64,000 bases of DNA. Source: Actinomadura syzygii. Its GTDB lineage: Bacteria; Actinomycetota; Actinomycetes; Streptosporangiales; Streptosporangiaceae. Each line of letters begins with the position of its first letter. The stretch's first letter is position 1. Made by a program: the position numbers and the translations under genes. The notes below the pieces were generated by a model. The model did no database searches. It saw only the letters and a program-made list of their open reading frames with translations, and was not told the DNA's origin. The DNA lies in contig NZ_VSFF01000008.1 in NCBI RefSeq assembly GCF_008085905.1, positions 186,001 through 250,000 of the forward strand, given 5' to 3'. This document shows positions 60,075 through 64,000 of this stretch, piece by piece.

Positions 60075-61499
60075 ATGTCCTCGATCATGAAACCTTCCCC
60101 AGGCGCAGTGATCCTCGCGACGGCCGGAGCGCTGGCCGCGCCGCTGGTGGCGACCCCCGCGTACGCCCCCGCGTACGCCGCCGCGCACGGTCCCGAGTCG
60201 ATCGTCGTGCAGCGCGGCGGGCCCGCGCGCGGGCTGCCGTTCGTCGCGTCCCGGAGCGGGGAGGCGGTCGCGACGTTCACGGTCGCCGCGCCCGGCGTCT
60301 CGTGGGCGCGCAAGGGCGCGGAGGCCGCCGTGGTCGCCGTCGCCGTGGACGGACGGCACGTCACCGACCTCGTCGTCCCCTCGGCGGAGCCGACCGCGCG
60401 CAGCGTCGCGCTCGGCCCCGTCCGGCCCGGAAAGCACCGCCTGACCTTCGCGTTCGCGAGCGCCGGGAGCGCGGCGGCGGCCCGCCGCGTCACGATCCGG
60501 CGGGCGCGGGCCGGGACGCCGCGCGCCGACCAGGTCGCGCTGCGGCACGCCCCGATCGTCGTCGGCCGCACGCTGCCGCAGCTCGGCGACGCCTACCAGA
60601 ACGCCCGCACCGACACCCCGCTGCTCGCCTGGCACGAGGAACTGCCCGCGACCAGGCCCGGACACCGCGTCCTGGAGTACTCGGTGGTGTGGAGCAACGA
60701 GGACGGCGGCACCGACACCCCCGCCCTCATGGCCCGCTGGGGACGCACCACCGACATCGAATGGGTGTACCGGGTCGAGGTGGACGCGGCCGGGCGGCGC
60801 GTCCCCGGCACCGGCGTCTACCAGGCCCCCAACCACCAGACGCTCGCGTTCGCCGGACGCTACGAAGGCGACCACCCGCTCCTCCAGACGTGCACGGTGA
60901 ACAACAACATGTGCGACACCGTCACTCCGGACGCGAAACTGCGCTTCTTCCTCGACTCGACGCCGACCCGTCCGGCCGACCGCGCCCGCGAAGTCGTCAT
61001 GGACCGCTCGCCCTGGACGTATCCGGTGATGGCCCAGGAAATGGTCCGCGAAAACAAGATCGAGAACCCGGCCGACCCGAACACCCCGCAGGTGGGGGAC
61101 CAGCGCACCTACCTTTTCCTCGAATTCAAGAAGCAGACCGGCGCGCCCACCGGGACCGGGTCGATCCCCGGAGTGTCGATCGGAGTCCGGCTCAAGCGCG
61201 ACCCGGGCACGCTCTACCGCTCCGACCATTCGACGCCGTCGTGGTCGATCGAGCGGGACCTGCCCGCCGCCACCACCGTCGAACTCCCGGCCGGCGCCAA
61301 GGTCGCGGACATCGCGAGCGTCGAGGCGGTCCGGCAGCCGATGGGCGCGGGCGACAACGGCGCCCCGGCCACCGTGACCTCGATCAACCGCGGCTTCTTC
61401 CTCGACGCCGGGTACCTGCCGCAGGCGTCCGGGATCGCGTGGACGGGGTCGGTCACGCTGACGCCCGCGTCCCCGTCCGCAGCGCTCTGGAAGCCCTGA
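60075..61499 (+). CDS. Large secreted protein of unknown function
   Basis: A 474-residue exported protein. A signal peptide (KPSPGAVILATAGALAAPLVATPAYA) precedes a beta-rich body with WSNEDGGTDTPALMARWGRTTDIEWVYRVEVD, CTVNNNMCDTV (probable disulfide) and YLFLEFKKQTGAP. No catalytic motif recognised; the strand pattern suggests a carbohydrate-associated or jelly-roll-like protein. The start may be ATG 60075 or 60087. It follows the glycan cluster in the same direction, 77 bases later. Its last codons are duplicated just after the stop. Confidence 0.7.
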   Translation: MSSIMKPSPGAVILATAGALAAPLVATPAYAPAYAAAHGPESIVVQRGGPARGLPFVASRSGEAVATFTVAAPGVSWARKGAEAAVVAVAVDGRHVTDLVVPSAEPTARSVALGPVRPGKHRLTFAFASAGSAAAARRVTIRRARAGTPRADQVALRHAPIVVGRTLPQLGDAYQNARTDTPLLAWHEELPATRPGHRVLEYSVVWSNEDGGTDTPALMARWGRTTDIEWVYRVEVDAAGRRVPGTGVYQAPNHQTLAFAGRYEGDHPLLQTCTVNNNMCDTVTPDAKLRFFLDSTPTRPADRAREVVMDRSPWTYPVMAQEMVRENKIENPADPNTPQVGDQRTYLFLEFKKQTGAPTGTGSIPGVSIGVRLKRDPGTLYRSDHSTPSWSIERDLPAATTVELPAGAKVADIASVEAVRQPMGAGDNGAPATVTSINRGFFLDAGYLPQASGIAWTGSVTLTPASPSAALWKP

Positions 61500-61520
61500 C
61501 GTGCTCTGGAAGCCCTGACG
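61484..61520 (+). repeat. Tandem 18-bp duplication across the stop codon
   Basis: GCTCTGGAAGCCCTGACG occurs at 61484-61501 and again at 61503-61520, period 19. The first copy holds the last codons and TGA of the secreted protein; the second lies just downstream. This looks like a slippage duplication. Confidence 0.85.
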
Positions 61521-61547
61521 CCCGGTACCGCGCCGGGGGCGGGGCGG

Positions 61548-61745
61548 TCAGCCCGACAGCGCCCGGCGCGCGTCCCGCTCGACCAGGATCGGGACGAAGT
61601 CGCGCACCGGACGCCCGTCGAACCGGTGGTGGATCGCGCTGACCGCCTCGGCGACCTCGTCCGCGTCGTGCGTGTCGCCGTACGCCTTCATCAGCCGGGC
61701 GGTGACCTCTGTCATGGCCGTCTTCTCGCGCGCCGCAGTGTCCAT
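61548..61745 (-). CDS. Three-helix-bundle dimerisation domain protein
   Basis: A 65-residue helical protein (VTARLMKAYGDTHDADEVAEAVSAIHHRFDGRPVRDFVPILVERDARRAL) of the short actinobacterial group named for a three-helix bundle; usually also found as part of longer proteins. Role unknown. The ATG at 61745 or 61715 may start it. Confidence 0.65.
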   Translation of the reverse strand: MDTAAREKTAMTEVTARLMKAYGDTHDADEVAEAVSAIHHRFDGRPVRDFVPILVERDARRALSG

Positions 61746-61871
61746 GTCCAAAATGCTTCCTCGGAAATGCGCGATGCGCAACGCCCCAGCGCCGATGGAT
61801 TTCCGCGAGTGACCGGATGCGGCCGGGCATAACGATTTGAGGCCAAAGGGTGCCGCTTTGGCGAGCGTTGG

Positions 61872-62387
61872 GTGAACGATGGCCCCATGGGCGCGAGAGC
61901 CGGGCTTAACCGGCTTCCCTTTTCGAACGGCGCGAAACCCGGTACTCGTCTCGTCGACCGGGTCGTGGACGAACTATCCGGCTGGCCGGGGCTGCGGGTA
62001 TCCGCGGCGGAATGCGGCACGGGATCGGCCTTAGCCCTGGGCGGGCGGCAGATCGTCCACCTGCCCGGGGAGCACGAGGCGGAACTGCGGCTCGGCGCGC
62101 CGACGGTGCGGCGGCTGCTTCCGGCGCTCCACGAGTCCGGCCAGCTCATCCCCATATCGGCGGACGAGCCCGCCGTGCCGACCACGTCCGAGGAGGACGG
62201 GGAGGAGTGGGTGCGGATCCGGATGGACGGCCACGCCGACGTCTCGCTGATCCTGTCGCTGGCCAGCCTCGCGATCGCCGCGGGCACCCGGACGATCGCC
62301 GGACCCGAGCGCCTAGAGCCGCCCTGCCCGCGCGCCCGGCGGGTCGCCCTGCTCGGCATCTCCCGGCAGCCGCGCACACGGCCGTGA
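61872..62387 (+). CDS. Luciferase-domain (DUF5519-like) protein
   Basis: A 171-residue protein. VDRVVDELSGWPGLRVSAAECGTGSALALGGRQIVHLPGEHEAELRLGAPTVRRLLPALHESGQL and a later WVRIRMDGHADVSLILSLASLAIA match the DUF5519 group annotated as luciferase domain proteins; enzyme activity is not established for it. The start may be GTG 61872 or ATG 61887. Last six residues are basic. Confidence 0.7.
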   Translation: MNDGPMGARAGLNRLPFSNGAKPGTRLVDRVVDELSGWPGLRVSAAECGTGSALALGGRQIVHLPGEHEAELRLGAPTVRRLLPALHESGQLIPISADEPAVPTTSEEDGEEWVRIRMDGHADVSLILSLASLAIAAGTRTIAGPERLEPPCPRARRVALLGISRQPRTRP

Positions 62388-62400
62388 GTTCCCTCGGACC

Positions 62401-63354
62401 TCACGGGACCGGCGACACCGAACTCGCGTTGTCGAGCAGCAGCCGAGGCCGCCCGCCGCCGGACGCCGGGAGCGCCCACGTCTGGTTCTTGCCGTCGCTG
62501 AGCTGGAGCGTGTAGCCGAGGGTGCGGTCGTCCAGCCAGACGGGCTGGTCGTCGACGCTGCGCGTCTCGGCGAGCGGTGCCGTCCGCAGCGTGGCGAGGT
62601 CGAGCGTCGACAGCCGCCAGCCCTTCTTCGGGTCGCCGCCGATGGCCGACTTGTAGGCCAGGCGCGTGCCGTCCGGCGAAAGGGAGGGGCACTCGACGTT
62701 GGGCGCGAGCGTCCGGACCGTCCGGGCCGCGAAGTCGCCCTGCACGAGATACCGCTTACCGCCCGTGGACAACGTTGCGTAGAACCGGTTGTCGTCTGAG
62801 GCGAACGTGATGCCCCAGAAGTTGGCGTCCCGGTTCCGGTACGGGGCGCCGTCCTTGGTGATCGCGAAGTCCTCCAGGGACTTGACGAGCCGCCCGGTCC
62901 GCGTGTCGAGGACGCCCGCCCGCGTGGAGAAACCCGTGGTCGCGTAGCTGTGGCCGTCGATGAAGAGCGTCCAGGCGACCATCCGCCCGGACGCCGACAC
63001 CCGCAGCCGGTTCGGGAACCCGGTGAGCGGGACGCGCCGCCGCTCGCGCAGCCCGGCGTCCATCACGACCAGTGCGCCCGCGCTCAGCGCCCCGACCGGG
63101 CGCAGGCAGGCGACCGTCCCGGCGGCGGCGTAGGCCCGGTCGCACTCCACCGGCGTCACCCGCCGCGATCCCGGCGGGGACGTGTAGGACAGCCGCCCGT
63201 TGGTGAGGAGCTGGAGGCGGCGGCCGTCGCCCGTCCCGCCCGAGGTCCGGGCGGGCGCGGGCTCCGCGCCGTGGAACACCGTGTACGCGACGGCCACCGC
63301 CACGAGCAGCACGGACGAGACGGTCAGGACGGCGACGCGGGAGCGAGCGTTCAC
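62401..63354 (-). CDS. Membrane-anchored TolB-like beta-propeller protein
   Basis: A 317-residue protein: one N-terminal helix (RVAVLTVSSVLLVAVAVAYTVF) and a propeller with blades such as VSASGRMVAWTLFIDG, ITFASDDNRFYATLSTGGKRYLVQGD, CPSLSPDGTRLAYKSAIGGD and PVWLDDRTLGYTLQLSDGKNQTW. Such proteins bind partners at the outer membrane face. The GTG at 63354 overlaps the stop of the MFS gene (GTGA), so the two are coupled. Confidence 0.78.
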   Translation of the reverse strand: MNARSRVAVLTVSSVLLVAVAVAYTVFHGAEPAPARTSGGTGDGRRLQLLTNGRLSYTSPPGSRRVTPVECDRAYAAAGTVACLRPVGALSAGALVVMDAGLRERRRVPLTGFPNRLRVSASGRMVAWTLFIDGHSYATTGFSTRAGVLDTRTGRLVKSLEDFAITKDGAPYRNRDANFWGITFASDDNRFYATLSTGGKRYLVQGDFAARTVRTLAPNVECPSLSPDGTRLAYKSAIGGDPKKGWRLSTLDLATLRTAPLAETRSVDDQPVWLDDRTLGYTLQLSDGKNQTWALPASGGGRPRLLLDNASSVSPVP

Positions 63355-64000
63355 GAGACGGCCCTTTCTGGCGAGCGGAGGAGGACACCGGTCCCGGCGA
63401 GGGCGGCGGCGCTGACGGCGGCGGCGCCGAGCAGCGCCGGACGGGTGCCCCACGCCTGCCACGCCACCCCGAACAGCACCGACGAGAGCAGGTAGGCGAG
63501 CGCCTGCCCGCTCTGCACGAGCGCGATGCCGGTCGTCCGGAGCGCGGCGGGGAGCAGCGGCCCGGCGAGCGCCATCAGCCCGCCGTCGGTCGCGGCGTAG
63601 AACGTCCCGTGCAGGACGACGGCCGCGCCGACCAGCCAGAGCCCGCCGCCCGGGGCGAGCCCGAGCAGCAGGTAGGTCGCGGTGAGCGTGAGGTAGCCGC
63701 CGAGCACGACGGGCAGCCGTCCGGCCCGGTCGGCGAGCAGGCCGAGGGGCGTGGCGAGCAGCAGGTAGACGCCGCTCGTCGCGACCGCGAGCAGCGGGAA
63801 CCAGCCGAGCGCGAGGTCCGCGCGCTGGGCGACGAGCAGGTAGGTGAAGCCGTCCCCGATCGTCGCGAGCCCGAGCAGCACCGACGCGGGGACGAGCCGC
63901 CGCGCGGCGGGCCCGCGCAGCAGCTCCCGCCAGCGCAGCGCCTCGCGCGGCGGCTTCGGCCCCGGCGTGTCCCGGACGAACAGCACGAGCACCAGCACGC
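63351..64000 (-). CDS. MFS transporter (5' end off the window)
   Basis: Only the C-terminal 216 residues are visible: about six helices, starting after a loop FVRDTPGPKPPREALRWRELLRGPAARRL and including the second MFS signature (LATPLGLLADRAGRLPVVLGGY). The family is normally about 400 residues, so roughly half is missing to the right. Substrate unknown; coupled to the propeller protein. Confidence 0.82.
   Translation of the reverse strand, partial: VLVLVLFVRDTPGPKPPREALRWRELLRGPAARRLVPASVLLGLATIGDGFTYLLVAQRADLALGWFPLLAVATSGVYLLLATPLGLLADRAGRLPVVLGGYLTLTATYLLLGLAPGGGLWLVGAAVVLHGTFYAATDGGLMALAGPLLPAALRTTGIALVQSGQALAYLLSSVLFGVAWQAWGTRPALLGAAAVSAAALAGTGVLLRSPERAVS

Overview
The window is about 73% G+C DNA with dense, often overlapping genes (ATGA/GTGA junctions), frequent GTG and TTG starts, a mycothiol-type enzyme, ECF sigma factors and a single-chain biotin carboxylase. 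This points to a chromosomal segment of a filamentous actinobacterium. A member of the Thermomonosporaceae or Streptosporangiales (Actinomadura-like) is my best guess, from gene content only. No tRNA, rRNA, CRISPR array, insertion sequence or prophage was seen.

Layout. 1-3.6 kb: a cobalt/cobalamin operon on the minus strand (riboswitch, cbtB, cbtA, a degenerate histidine phosphatase, a chelatase cut by the left edge). 3.6-6.9 kb: AMP nucleosidase and a Tat-exported PhoD phosphatase. 7-13 kb: the phenylacetyl-CoA epoxidase operon paaABCDE with an amidase downstream and a divergent TetR regulator. 13-16 kb: a secreted DUF4360 protein, a DapB-like reductase without its catalytic histidines, and an ArsR/arsenate-reductase-like fusion with a VOC protein. 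16-20.5 kb: a DUF6745-like gene and a redox operon (sulfite-oxidase-like molybdoprotein, flavin reductase, DUF6510, NhaA fused to a DsbA domain). 20.7-26 kb: a PatA/PatG-like subtilase, a secreted cyclophilin, a TauE-type exporter divergent from a cysteine dioxygenase with a cysteine-containing leader peptide, and a NarL-type two-component pair. 26-36 kb: an MMPL transporter, an exported MIO-type ammonia-lyase homologue, a secreted beta-propeller protein, a PadR/membrane-protein pair, a HEAT protein and a class V aminotransferase.

36-50 kb: a 1,823-residue fused acyl-CoA carboxylase, an ECF sigma factor with a mycothiol-type partner, two tandem paralogues that join sigma-like domains to a membrane anchor and a proline-rich tail, CutA, and a cassette of small unknown genes divergent from an XRE/TPR regulator. 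That cassette includes a 67-residue protein with 12 cysteines and a frameshifted gene. 50-64 kb: an ECF sigma/membrane partner pair, then a glycan locus (AftA-like membrane transferase, methyltransferase, three translationally coupled glycosyltransferases of which two are tandem duplicates), secreted proteins and an MFS transporter cut by the right edge.

The parts most likely to be new are the tandem membrane-anchored sigma-like pair (43.6-46.5 kb), the XRE-linked small-gene cassette (47.2-50.2 kb) and the exported lyase with an altered MIO tripeptide (28.4-30.3 kb). The sulfur module at 22.4-23.9 kb is the clearest regulatory story: the enzyme that starts cysteine breakdown sits opposite a sulfite-exporter-type permease and behind a probable cysteine-sensing leader peptide.
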